Below the pieces are notes generated by a model that worked only from the letters and a program-made list of their open reading frames with translations, was not told where the DNA came from and searched no databases. 64,000 nt of DNA from Pochonia chlamydosporia 170 (lineage: Eukaryota; Ascomycota; Sordariomycetes; Hypocreales; Clavicipitaceae), in NCBI RefSeq assembly GCF_001653235.2, contig NC_035790.1, positions 3,782,001-3,846,000 on the forward strand. The letters are read 5' to 3'. Below, in pieces: positions 1 to 8,777 of the stretch; positions within the stretch are counted from its first letter, which is position 1; every line of letters starts with the position of its first letter. The translations under genes were made by a program, and so were the position numbers.

Positions 1-2494
1 CCTCGATTTCAGGAACAAACATTAATTGTCGTAGGACCGCGGCAACTTCTTCTTCGGGCAGGTCCTTCCACTTCACCAGGCCCAGAATGATTCTATCCTG
101 GGAAAACCGCGTGCTGCAAAGGAAGGTATTGACGTGTAACACAGCCAGAGGACCGGTTACATTCTCGGAGTGTTCATCTCTCCCCCGGGGTGCCCACGGG
201 ACAGACAAATACCCTCCCCTGCCAGTTGGGCCAGCCTGTGCTGTGGACGTATTTTCATCTATCTTATAGAGAAGTAGTCCATGGCGGCCGTCTCGCATGA
301 AAGCCTGTCTATCCCACAACGGCATGTGAGCAACAGCAAAAGGTGGCCCTGGCACATCACACAAGAACATGACCACATGAGCTGTGGATGCATCAGTCGG
401 TGACAGGGCGAGCCGGAGTGTCTGGTTCCAAGCTTCTCCACGTTCTGCGGCTGTAGACCTGAATGTTGTCATCGGCTCCTTATTGGAGCCAGTAAATATG
501 CAGTTTTCTAGTCTCTGTCCCGAAGGTGCGCGAACCTCTACCGTGACCTGAAAATTGTTGCCTTGAATGCCAGAGGGCATGGTAGTAGCACTTCCTCCGT
601 ATCGAGACAACAAATGTTGGCGTGCCAAAGAGGCAGAGTTGAGTGTGAGATAGATGTCGGACCTTGGTTTCGTTGGGGCTCCGGAAAATCCCATTCTATT
701 CGTTTTACAAACGCCGGATAAAAGTGTTGGCGTGGCTTTGATTAGAGTATCGGCGTCGGGGTGATCAAACGCTTGTAGCGAGACTTGTAGTCGTTCCCCT
801 CTGCGTGATCTTTCGTACCGTCCATTCGCATTATCCATGAGCTCCAGAATCAGGGGATCAAAGTCATCGCCCATGTCCCTCTCCGTCGATGCTCGACTAT
901 TGTTAGGTGACCAGATGTTGAGGACCTGCTCAACCTCGTCGTTCTGCTTCATTATTGCGTTCACCTTCAAAATGCCGACTCCAACGGTACGTTGCACAGT
1001 TTGGGATGCTTCCGGGACACCTCCACCGTTCTTTGAACTGGCCGTACTAGGAGGACCATACCCGTCTGATGTTGTCACCGGTCGTTCGCCTTGTTGCTCA
1101 GATAGTGCATCCATCTTGGGGAGGATTGAGCCTCTCGAAAATGTAGAGCGCCCGGTCTTGCTACCCCACATCAAACTTCGCCTGGTGGATTTCGATATGC
1201 TTGAGGAAGAGGTTTTTGAGTTTTCTCTCGAAAAGGTGCTTTCCGAGCCGGTGCCGGATCTTGAGAGTGGTTTGTGGGGTAAAATCTGCTGCGAAGCGAG
1301 GACTTTGACTACCAGATACAGATCAGACTCGGCAGATGGCGAGTCCCCAATATCCTGGGAGGAGAGGTCGATGAAAAGGGTCCGGCTCGAGGCATCCTGG
1401 CCAATGCCACCAATTATACCGCCAGCTGGGATGTCGACGGTGAATGACTCTGACAAAGTGGCTAATTTCTCGTAACGCGGCTTCGTGACAAGAAACACAG
1501 CCAAAGTTGTGGCTTCAGAAGAGGATCCAGCAAAGCCTTTGACATCGAGGAGCAAGTGGTGCAGGCTGGTCAGTTCCACGGCTGGCTGAGGCGGCTCATT
1601 CAGAAGGGTCATGACGGACTGCAGCCGAGTTACCTCGACAACAGAATCATCCCCTGTTAGTATGCGTCCACGCTCAGCTGGATCGCGGACAATAACCTCG
1701 CCTCCACAGAGCTTGTTCACGCGCACCAGGTCCCACACCGTCTTCTCCCGTAACCGGTCGTACTCGTGGGATGTGAGAACATTGTACAAGAACTGCTGTC
1801 GGTTGAGGTTGAGGCTAGTAATGAGCTTCGAGAGCTTGTCTAGGTCCCCATACTGTCTAGAGAGCAGCAGCTCGTGAAGGTTCTTTGAGTGCCATTCTCT
1901 CAGACACGACGCGATCTCGTCGATTAAAGGCTCCTCGGCAGATGTCGGTGTTTCGTCGCCAATCTTAAGCATGGGAACCGGGGCAGCTGGTTTTGGCGCG
2001 TTGGGGTCTCGCCACACTGGTATCGACAAATTTCCCAATGTGCCATTGGGCAGTTCTGACAGCGGCTTTCGTCGTCTTCCTATACCTACGGCGAGGTCCG
2101 GAGACCTTGATTTCCTTGCCTCGCCCCCATTGATACCACTCTTGGCTGAATCGCTTGCAGGCCGGAGGTTGTTGCCCGCAAGTCCATTCTCGTCTGTCGA
2201 TTCTTGGTCGTCTCGATCGTCGGATTCCCCAAGCATCTCTCGGACTTCCACACAGCTGCGGGGAAAGATTCCACTAAATACTCTAGCTTCAAGAGTTTGT
2301 CCCTTGACTGAAGTCAAGCCTGCGAGCAAACTGGGTGGTGCGACCAAGTACCCCCGCAGCCAGTTGCCGTCTGGTGTCTCCTCAATAATGTACAGCTCAT
2401 CGCCAATTTCAAGCGGCAGGTCGGCCGGGCTCTCAGCAGTAAACGGGTAGGTCGCAACAGCGAACGCGATCCGGGGTAGCGGCTGCCAGGGCAT
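1..2494 (-). CDS. DOCK-family Rac/Cdc42 guanine nucleotide exchange factor, N-terminal part (runs off left edge)
   Basis: The frame is open without introns from the ATG at 2494 to base 1, giving 831 codons plus one base. The protein starts MPWQPLPRIAFAVATYPF, a typical fungal DOCK start. An SH3 domain covers about residues 8-80 (FAVATYPFTAESPADLPLEIG, then a WLRGYLV stretch). A Ser/Thr-rich linker lies around residues 430-500. A DHR-1/C2-type domain covers about residues 610-720 (SDIYLTLNSASL, ending near CIFTGSNKEP). The catalytic DHR-2 domain would lie beyond the left edge; whole fungal DOCK proteins are about 2,000 residues. By family, DHR-1 binds phosphoinositides and DHR-2 loads Rac-type GTPases, acting in polarity and actin control. 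The family call is strong; the target GTPase cannot be told from this part. Confidence 0.9.
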   Translation of the reverse strand, partial: MPWQPLPRIAFAVATYPFTAESPADLPLEIGDELYIIEETPDGNWLRGYLVAPPSLLAGLTSVKGQTLEARVFSGIFPRSCVEVREMLGESDDRDDQESTDENGLAGNNLRPASDSAKSGINGGEARKSRSPDLAVGIGRRRKPLSELPNGTLGNLSIPVWRDPNAPKPAAPVPMLKIGDETPTSAEEPLIDEIASCLREWHSKNLHELLLSRQYGDLDKLSKLITSLNLNRQQFLYNVLTSHEYDRLREKTVWDLVRVNKLCGGEVIVRDPAERGRILTGDDSVVEVTRLQSVMTLLNEPPQPAVELTSLHHLLLDVKGFAGSSSEATTLAVFLVTKPRYEKLATLSESFTVDIPAGGIIGGIGQDASSRTLFIDLSSQDIGDSPSAESDLYLVVKVLASQQILPHKPLSRSGTGSESTFSRENSKTSSSSISKSTRRSLMWGSKTGRSTFSRGSILPKMDALSEQQGERPVTTSDGYGPPSTASSKNGGGVPEASQTVQRTVGVGILKVNAIMKQNDEVEQVLNIWSPNNSRASTERDMGDDFDPLILELMDNANGRYERSRRGERLQVSLQAFDHPDADTLIKATPTLLSGVCKTNRMGFSGAPTKPRSDIYLTLNSASLARQHLLSRYGGSATTMPSGIQGNNFQVTVEVRAPSGQRLENCIFTGSNKEPMTTFRSTAAERGEAWNQTLRLALSPTDASTAHVVMFLCDVPGPPFAVAHMPLWDRQAFMRDGRHGLLLYKIDENTSTAQAGPTGRGGYLSVPWAPRGRDEHSENVTGPLAVLHVNTFLCSTRFSQDRIILGLVKWKDLPEEEVAAVLRQLMFVPEIE

Positions 2495-3135
2495 TGGACT
2501 CCAGCGTTGGCGCTCACCTGCGCCGAGGGGAGTTGGTAGGAGACGATAATATGGTCGGATGTGGTTGTCCAGCTCTTTGTGACTGAGGGGGAGCAAAAAG
2601 CTGCGAATGCGGCGGCCAGGCTTATACCAAACGCGCTGGCTGATCAGGGGTAGTGTAAAGACATGAACAGACCCAAAATCGGTTGGCTGCTGGCAATGGT
2701 CAATGATTCAGTTCCCTAGGAGGAAAAAAGGAACACTGAACACATTGGGGGTTGGAGAAGCCGTAAAAATGATTTTGATAACTCACCGACGGTTGGGCAC
2801 TCGATCATTTGGCTGGCGAAAGTGCGCAGGCAAACCCCTGAAGGGAAATGGTAGCTAGCAGGGTTCTTTATCGATTGTCCACCAGCAAGCTGGGATCAAG
2901 TATCCAGGTCCAACCCGGCCGAAACAACCAGACACCAGCACGCGAACGCGAAAAGAGAAAGTAAGAAAAAACAAGGTCGGTTGTAGGAAAAAGCAGCCAA
3001 TGCAAAAGAAACACGCAGGCAAGGGGAAGGCGGGCAGAATTGCGATGCCACAACGGAAAATATCGTGCGACGAGGAAGAATAAAAAGCAATGGTTGTCGA
3101 GATGAGCACACCACAGGGGCCAGACAGCCAGCACA

Positions 3136-3147
3136 GGGGGGGGGGGG
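3136..3147. repeat. Homopolymer G12
   Basis: Twelve consecutive G residues lie in the DOCK upstream region. The length is likely variable between strains and prone to sequencing error. Confidence 0.9.
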
Positions 3148-3465
3148 CCGAACTCAGCTCGACGAACTGCAGTCTGGAGGTGATGAAAAATGACATGGAC
3201 CGTTCCGCCTCCAACGTCAACTGGTCTGGTCAGACATGCAATCAATCATATTGTGGGCAGGTGCCGCTAGTTGCAAGCCCCAGGTTTATTCCCCTCAGTG
3301 CTCCAGTGCTCCGGTGCTCCTGGTGCATCCATGTGTTTGGTGGCTCCATAGTTCCTTAGTTGGCGTCCAGGCGGCATTTACGAGGCTTGTGGCCCGTCTA
3401 TTCACTATTGCGCCGGCCTCGCTGCCCCTGAGCCGTGGTTGGTTGGCTCCAGTCGCTGCTGGTCT

Positions 3466-3484
3466 GGTTGGTTGGTTGGTTGGT
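3466..3484. repeat. (GGTT)n microsatellite
   Basis: Four and three-quarter units of GGTT stand in tandem. No associated gene. Confidence 0.9.
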
Positions 3485-4874
3485 CTCCTATCTCTTCTCT
3501 TCTCTTCTGTCTGGCGCACGGCCCGCTTCTCTGGTATCAAACCGTTCAATGTTTGGTTTGGCCTGGCCTGGTCTGGTCTTGTCCGGCTGTGGGGAACCAT
3601 ATGGCCCAAGCGGGCCAGACAGATTGGCGTCCAGGGGAAATCAATAACTGACCAGCTCAGCAGCTCTCCTGCAACATCTGGACACTCCTCGGCACAAGAG
3701 TCCATGTCAAGTCTGGCACCTTGACCCTCTGGTGTGTCGTTTCGCAGAATCATTTGAGCACCAATGTTGACTCAACAGGGGGCATGAACGACGCAACACT
3801 GCACGTCCAGTGTCGCAACATCGCTGTGTCACCATGTCACAGTCCTGTGTTTATGTGTTTGAGGCTTATGCCGTCATCTGCAGGACATGGTTTCTCCATC
3901 CAGCCGGTTTCCGCATCGGGAGTCGCCCTGACTAGTCCATGACGCCAAACGGCTCTTGTAATCCTTCAAGCCAGGTGTCAAATATGACCATGGGTGCGGA
4001 TTATTGCTCTGTGCGTCCATGAAGGAAACAAGTGCAGTATTGTAGCTACCTACCTAGGCCTGAGATGCCAATTAGGCTCTTGATAAGCCCTTGCTGTATC
4101 TGAGCTCAGGCCTCGCACTTGCCAAGTTTGTGGACGTTTTGTTTTGTATCATATTATGTCTACCCTGTACTACTCGTTTGAACAGGGCGCGAAATTTACA
4201 TGGACCTGTGCAGGTGCTGATTCCTGGATAAATCGCTTTGAGACGATTGTTGATTTATGAGAAGGAGAATCTAGCATTGAATTTCCCGTGTTGTTGTTGG
4301 TGGTGCTGGTCCAGATTTGGGAGCCGTGACTATACCAAAGTGGATTCTCGAAGTGTCTTGTGAAAGAGTTGCTGACATTTAGAAGTGGACAGTAGATGGA
4401 CAACTAATCCATACTTAGGTATGAAAGGTTTAAGAATGGGTCCCTACGCTGGAGCACTTTCTAATCGGGTCAAGGCAATTCATCTGACGCGGGAAGAATG
4501 GAACTCTAAAGATTAGGAATAATATACTTGTCAACTTCTCCGTGCTGCACCCCAAGCGACGGACATGTGGCTCGCAGAAACGCATCGTGCAGTTTCGCAT
4601 GTGTCAATCAACAATCTATCATTAGTCAATGCTCAACAAGCGGCAGCGGGAAGTCATTGTCATCTAACAACGTGGCCATTGACGCTACTAAATGTAAATT
4701 GCCGATTTAATCAACAATAGTGCCCCGTCTGTCCATGTCTGGTCTGGCTTGTCTGGTCATCTCACCCACCAGACCCAAGTGCCCGGAATTCCTTTGTCCC
4801 CTAACACCCACCAACACCCCCTCATGCAACCAGTCAACTTGCACCAACTGTCAACGTTCACCTGCAAGCCCACA

Positions 4875-4898
4875 CGTCAAAACGTCAAAACGTCAAAA
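4875..4898. repeat. Three tandem copies of CGTCAAAA
   Basis: Three exact head-to-tail copies of the 8-mer CGTCAAAA lie in the DOCK/GNAT intergenic region. The unit could be a repeated factor site, but nothing in the sequence proves it. Confidence 0.85.
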
Positions 4899-5604
4899 CG
4901 ATTGATTCATGCAACCTTCACAAAGAAGCTCCACCTTTTCCCACTGCATTCTCTCGACCATCCACGAGGAATATGAGGCTCTCTTACACGTCGTCACCTC
5001 ATTGTGCATGCATACTCCATCCACCAGACCGCTTCACACAACCCTGTGCTGGCACTTTCCCCAAACCAATGGATGGTGCCACATCAACTTTCACAGAGCG
5101 GTAAGAGTCAACATTAAACATTGATCCCACCAACGTCACCTCATCCGGACATTTATAACTCCTATCGACAGGCAAATACTCTCCATTGGACAATGAACCG
5201 CGAATGCCGCCGACCCATCAAACAATTTTAAACAAAAAGCACAAGGCATTCATGACTAGCGCACAGCATTGCCAAATTGTTGTTGCCCTTCTCCTTACCC
5301 CCCCGTGACCTCACACCTTCGTCAGCGCTGATCTCTATATCTAACCAGCGAAAACACGCCGATACATACTACACTGGGTAGGTCGGATATTCACGACCTC
5401 CAGCGTCACATCAATCTTATTTTTGGGTGCACAACTCCCCGCAAAAACAAACACGCCCCTCTGTCTTTCTTATCGGAATCACATACAAGTGCCCGAATCT
5501 TTTCCCCAAGACCCAGTTTCTTTGTTCACCAAAAAAATTCGACCCAACCATTTCTTGCAAATACTGGAACCAAGGCCTCGAGGGGAAGCACACCGTCATT
5601 CGAG

Positions 5605-6420
5605 ATGGGCACACCATTCATCTCGTTCCTCGGGCCTAGCAAGCTGGAGGGATTCGAGCCCGGCAAACCACACAATGAGCAACCCTCCACGATACCAAAA
5701 GTCTTCATAGACGCTATGGAAGTCCGTGAAGAGGTGTTCGTCCGTGAGCAAAATGTACCGCTGGAGAATGAGCAAGACAGCGATGACCCGCGATCCTGTC
5801 ACTGGGTCGTATACGCCAGCGTCAACAAGACCGAAGAGACGGAGGTGCGAGATGAAGACGGGAATGTTATTCAACCGCGGAAAAGCTCAACGCGGACTAC
5901 ACCTATCGGCACTATCCGCCTGGTTCCCTTTCCTCACGCTAATCACCCCAAGGTTGGCGGCGAGTACTGGAACAACGAGTTGAAGAATGGAAGTAATGGT
6001 GGCACGCCTGATATCAGTTCCCCTTCAGCAACTACTGGCTCAGACCGACCCACTACCTTTCATGACGGAAAAGAACCATACGTCAAGCTGGGGCGGCTGG
6101 CTGTCGTCAAGGAATATAGGGGCAACGGCCTCTCTGGGCTTTTGATTCAGACTGCCCTCTCGTGGCTCAAGTCTAACCCGTCGTTCTTTGACCCCAGCAT
6201 CACGGAGCTAGGTCTTGAGCAAATGGGTGCGTCGACCGAAACAGAGATACCCAAGTGGGGTGGTCTTGTTTGTGTCCATGCCCAGGAGCAGGTTGTAGGG
6301 ACGTGGGAAAAGTTGGGATTTCGCGTGGACAAGGCGATGGGGAGGTGGTGGGAAGAAGGAATACCTCATGTCGGCATGTTTAAACGGCTTGAGATAAGTC
6401 CAAAGGAGGTCCGGATTTAG
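5605..6420 (+). CDS. GNAT-family N-acetyltransferase, single exon
   Basis: The intact frame has 271 codons from the ATG at 5605. The N-terminal part has EVREEVFVREQNVPLENEQD, typical of the first strand and helix of GNAT enzymes. The acetyl-CoA-binding motif A is about residues 160-185 (LGRLAVVKEYRGNGLSGLLI, with the R/Q-x-x-G-x-G/A signature as YRGNGLSG). A late strand, GTWEKLGFRVD, fits motif B, and the protein ends in a conserved-looking GMFKRLE segment. A low-complexity insert around residues 120-150 (Gly/Ser/Asn/Thr) separates the strands. The fold transfers acetyl groups from acetyl-CoA to an amine; the substrate is not evident. No targeting signal is seen. It faces the convergent RPS5 gene downstream. 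Confidence 0.85.
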   Translation: MGTPFISFLGPSKLEGFEPGKPHNEQPSTIPKVFIDAMEVREEVFVREQNVPLENEQDSDDPRSCHWVVYASVNKTEETEVRDEDGNVIQPRKSSTRTTPIGTIRLVPFPHANHPKVGGEYWNNELKNGSNGGTPDISSPSATTGSDRPTTFHDGKEPYVKLGRLAVVKEYRGNGLSGLLIQTALSWLKSNPSFFDPSITELGLEQMGASTETEIPKWGGLVCVHAQEQVVGTWEKLGFRVDKAMGRWWEEGIPHVGMFKRLEISPKEVRI

Positions 6421-6978
6421 AGACACCCAAGCTGTATTAAAGCGTGGAACGAATTACGACGATCTCATTTCATGTTTACATAGACGATGGTCTTTCGACC
6501 AGGATGAAAGATGAAAGGAATCATGGGTGGGTTGGCATTTGCATGTATGTTGTCCACAGGACAACCAAATAGCATTAGCAGGTTGTTTTGCCCTTCCACT
6601 ACGAAGGGTATCCAAGAAGGAAAGACGACAGCAAAATAGCGAGTAGCGGTACTGAAGTTACAGCAAGCACAGGTGCAAATCATTGATGTAGAGATATACA
6701 AGCGCAAGGGCATTAATTCATGTATGCTCTTCCTGAGCCAACTTTTTATTGAGACTCTAGAGCCATTTGTGACAAATCCATAGCCGTTACGCGTTCCCAG
6801 ACCCGAAACGCACAAATGCAATTCTTCAAGGATGCCAGAACCACGCCATGAAGCCCAGCCGCAAAATAGATTTCCCTCGCATACCCCCCCCCTGTTGTTG
6901 CGGGTTTTTACCGCCTTTCCAACCAACCCATAAAATAACCGTTTTATCCCTTTTCTTCCGATTAACAAAAGAGGTAAT
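6421..6978. other. Convergent intergenic region between GNAT and RPS5 3' ends
   Basis: This stretch of 558 bases contains no credible reading frame. It should hold both 3' untranslated regions. AT-rich tracts near 6930-6980 suit 3' end formation of RPS5 on the minus strand. Confidence 0.5.
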
Positions 6979-7877
6979 TTATCGGTTGCTCTTGGCCACA
7001 CGCTCCAACTCGTCCTTCTTCTTGATAGCGTAGGAGTTGCTGCTACCCTTGGCGGCGTTGATCAGCTCTTCGGCGAGGCACTCAGCAATCGACTTGACGT
7101 TGCGGAAAGCGGCCTCACGGGCACCGGTGGTGAGCAGGGCGATGGCCTGGTTGACGCGGCGGAGAGGGGAGACATCGACGGCTTGTCGTCGGACGGTACC
7201 GGCGGAGCCAATTCGGGTAGAGTCTTCGCGGGGACCGCAGTTGACGATGGCGTCGACGGCGACCTGGATGGGGTTCTGGTCGGTCATGAGGTGGATCTGA
7301 TGAGTGTTAGCAGCTGGCTTCTTTGGTTCCTTGTGCCTCTATTCCAAAGGGCAAGGGAAAACTTGATCGATATGTGGCACAAAGTCCCTCGACAAGTCCC
7401 AGAACCGTGGGGTTGGTATAAACGTACAATCTCGAAAGAGTGGGCGACAATGCGGACAGCCATCAGCTTCTTGCCGTTGTTGCGGCCGTGCATCATGAGC
7501 GAGTTGGTCAATCGCTCAATGATGGGGCAGTTGGCCTTGCGGAATCGCTTGACGGCATATCGGCCAGCAGAGTGGGTGACATAGACGGGGTTTCGCAGGG
7601 AAATGTAGTCACTGTTCGCAGAGTTCCATCAGCATTCAATTCCAGCCATTTGTTCCTTGTTCCTCCCCCCTCTCCAGAATGAATTCCTCTCCAAATCCTT
7701 CGCAGGGACAAATGGGGTGTTTATATTCGCAACGTACGTCAAAGAGATGTCGCGAACCTCGACATCGTAGTCCCACTTGTTGAACAACTTGACGTTGCCG
7801 ACCTCCTTGGTAACATCCTTGGGAAGGACGTCAGAGACGACAGTGTTCTCGACCTCGATATCGCCACCGTCAGACAT
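6979..7877 (-). CDS. rps5: 40S ribosomal protein S5 (uS7)
   Basis: Three coding exons: 7877-7738, 7611-7428 and 7296-6979. They join in frame to 213 residues, the usual fungal length. The introns have donors GTACGT and acceptors CAG. The protein starts [14 protein letters not shown]; the core carries [40 protein letters not shown] and the terminal uS7 block [16 protein letters not shown] through [21 protein letters not shown]. uS7 binds 18S rRNA in the head of the small subunit near the E site. The gene is divergent from RPS25, so one short promoter may control both. A probable extra intron lies in the 5' leader. Confidence 0.97.
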
Positions 7878-8267
7878 TTTGGCTGTTGCAGTCGAAAAAA
7901 TATATCCTCGATCTGGCGGACGGACTGCGGGTTAGTATTGCAGGTTGGGCGAGATGGTATTTTTTCGGGAGGTTTTGGAGGATGGGCTGCGTCTTCTTCG
8001 GCTGAGAGAGAGAGGGTAGGGCTTGGGAAATTTTGGTGGTGGGTGGGCCTGGCGAATCAGGTTGCGCGAAAAGTTCGGTACGTACCCTACGCACTTGGTG
8101 TGTTAGGGCAAGTCTGCCCTGGGTGAAACTCCAATCCGGGTGCGCAGAGACAGAGAGGGGACCGCTTCGCCCGCCACTCCGAGTGGGAATGACTTTGGCC
8201 TTCACGTTGGTAAAAAATCCCCCTTCCTCCTCCACACTCCCGTCAACGTCAAGCACAACAGAACAAA
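7878..8267. promoter_or_regulatory. Shared divergent promoter of RPS5 and RPS25
   Basis: Only 390 bases separate the two start codons, and part of this is transcribed leader. It contains a (GA)n/CT tract near 8003-8012 followed by GGGTAGGGCTTGGG, and TACGTACCCTACG near 8079-8092. Such T/C-rich and CCCTA-like elements are frequent at ribosomal-protein promoters, but no site is proven here. Confidence 0.5.
7925..8085 (-). other. Probable intron in the RPS5 5' leader
   Basis: On the minus strand the sequence ACTAACCCGCAG gives a branch site followed by an acceptor at 7927-7925, 48 bases before the start codon. A consensus donor GTACGT begins at 8085. The acceptor and branch are clear; the donor choice is inferred. 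Leader introns are common in fungal ribosomal-protein genes. Confidence 0.55.
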
Positions 8268-8777
8268 ATGGTACGCGCAAAACGCCCCCTCAACAGATGA
8301 AGGATTTGTCCATCATGAGTTCAGTCGAGACACGATGAGACTTTCTCCCTCTTTGTCCCCGTCGAGAGAACGATGAAATGCTGATACAGGATTCTTTTCG
8401 CGGATTTATAGGCGCCTGCTGCTGGAGCTAAGAAGCAAAAGAAGAAGTGGTCGAAGGGCAAGGTCAAGGACAAGGCCCAGCACGCCGTCCTCCTCGACAA
8501 GACCACCTCTGAGAAGCTCTACAAGGATGTCCAGTCCTACCGTCTGGTCACCGTCGCTACTCTCGTCGACAGAATGAAGGTCAACGGTTCCCTGGCCCGC
8601 CAGTGCCTCAACGACCTCGAGGAGAAGGGCCTCATCAAGCCCGTTGTCACCCACAGCAAGATGAAGATCTACAGTATGCACCGCCCCTCCAAGCGACTCT
8701 ACACGTCCGAGAATCAACGGTATTGAGAGAACGATTTGCTAACCTACTATCCAGCCCGCGCCGTTGGTGGTTCCTAA
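8268..8777 (+). CDS. rps25: 40S ribosomal protein S25 (eS25)
   Basis: Exons are 8268-8270, 8412-8673 and 8755-8777. The first coding exon is the ATG alone, followed directly by donor GTACGC. The acceptor TTTATAG at 8411 then gives M-APAAGAKKQKKKWSKGK. The last intron has a TGCTAAC branch site and the C-terminus is TRAVGGS. Total 95 residues, the usual eS25 length. The core VQSYRLVTVATLVDRMKVNG and LNDLEEKGLIKPV is diagnostic of the winged-helix fold. eS25 sits in the 40S head and is needed for some IRES-type initiation. The ATG-only exon means simple reading-frame searches miss the true start. Confidence 0.96.

Larger units (their letters stand above)
2495..5604. other. Gene-free region of 3.1 kb between divergent DOCK and GNAT genes
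   Basis: No reading frame here resembles a protein and I find no splice-linked coding exons. The region must hold both promoters. It contains a 12-G run, a GGTT tetranucleotide tract, an 8-bp triple repeat, and an ACCTACCTAGG element near 4047. The last 150 bases before 5605 look like an ordinary leader for the GNAT gene. Confidence 0.6.

Noticed and set aside
837..1475. Plus-strand frame of 212 codons
   Set aside because: It is the antisense shadow of the DOCK gene, whose minus-strand frame is open from 2494 to 1 with clear domains.
2495..5604. Possible transposon relic in the large gene-free region
   Set aside because: No terminal repeats, target duplications, transposase fragments or strong RIP-like AT bias are visible.
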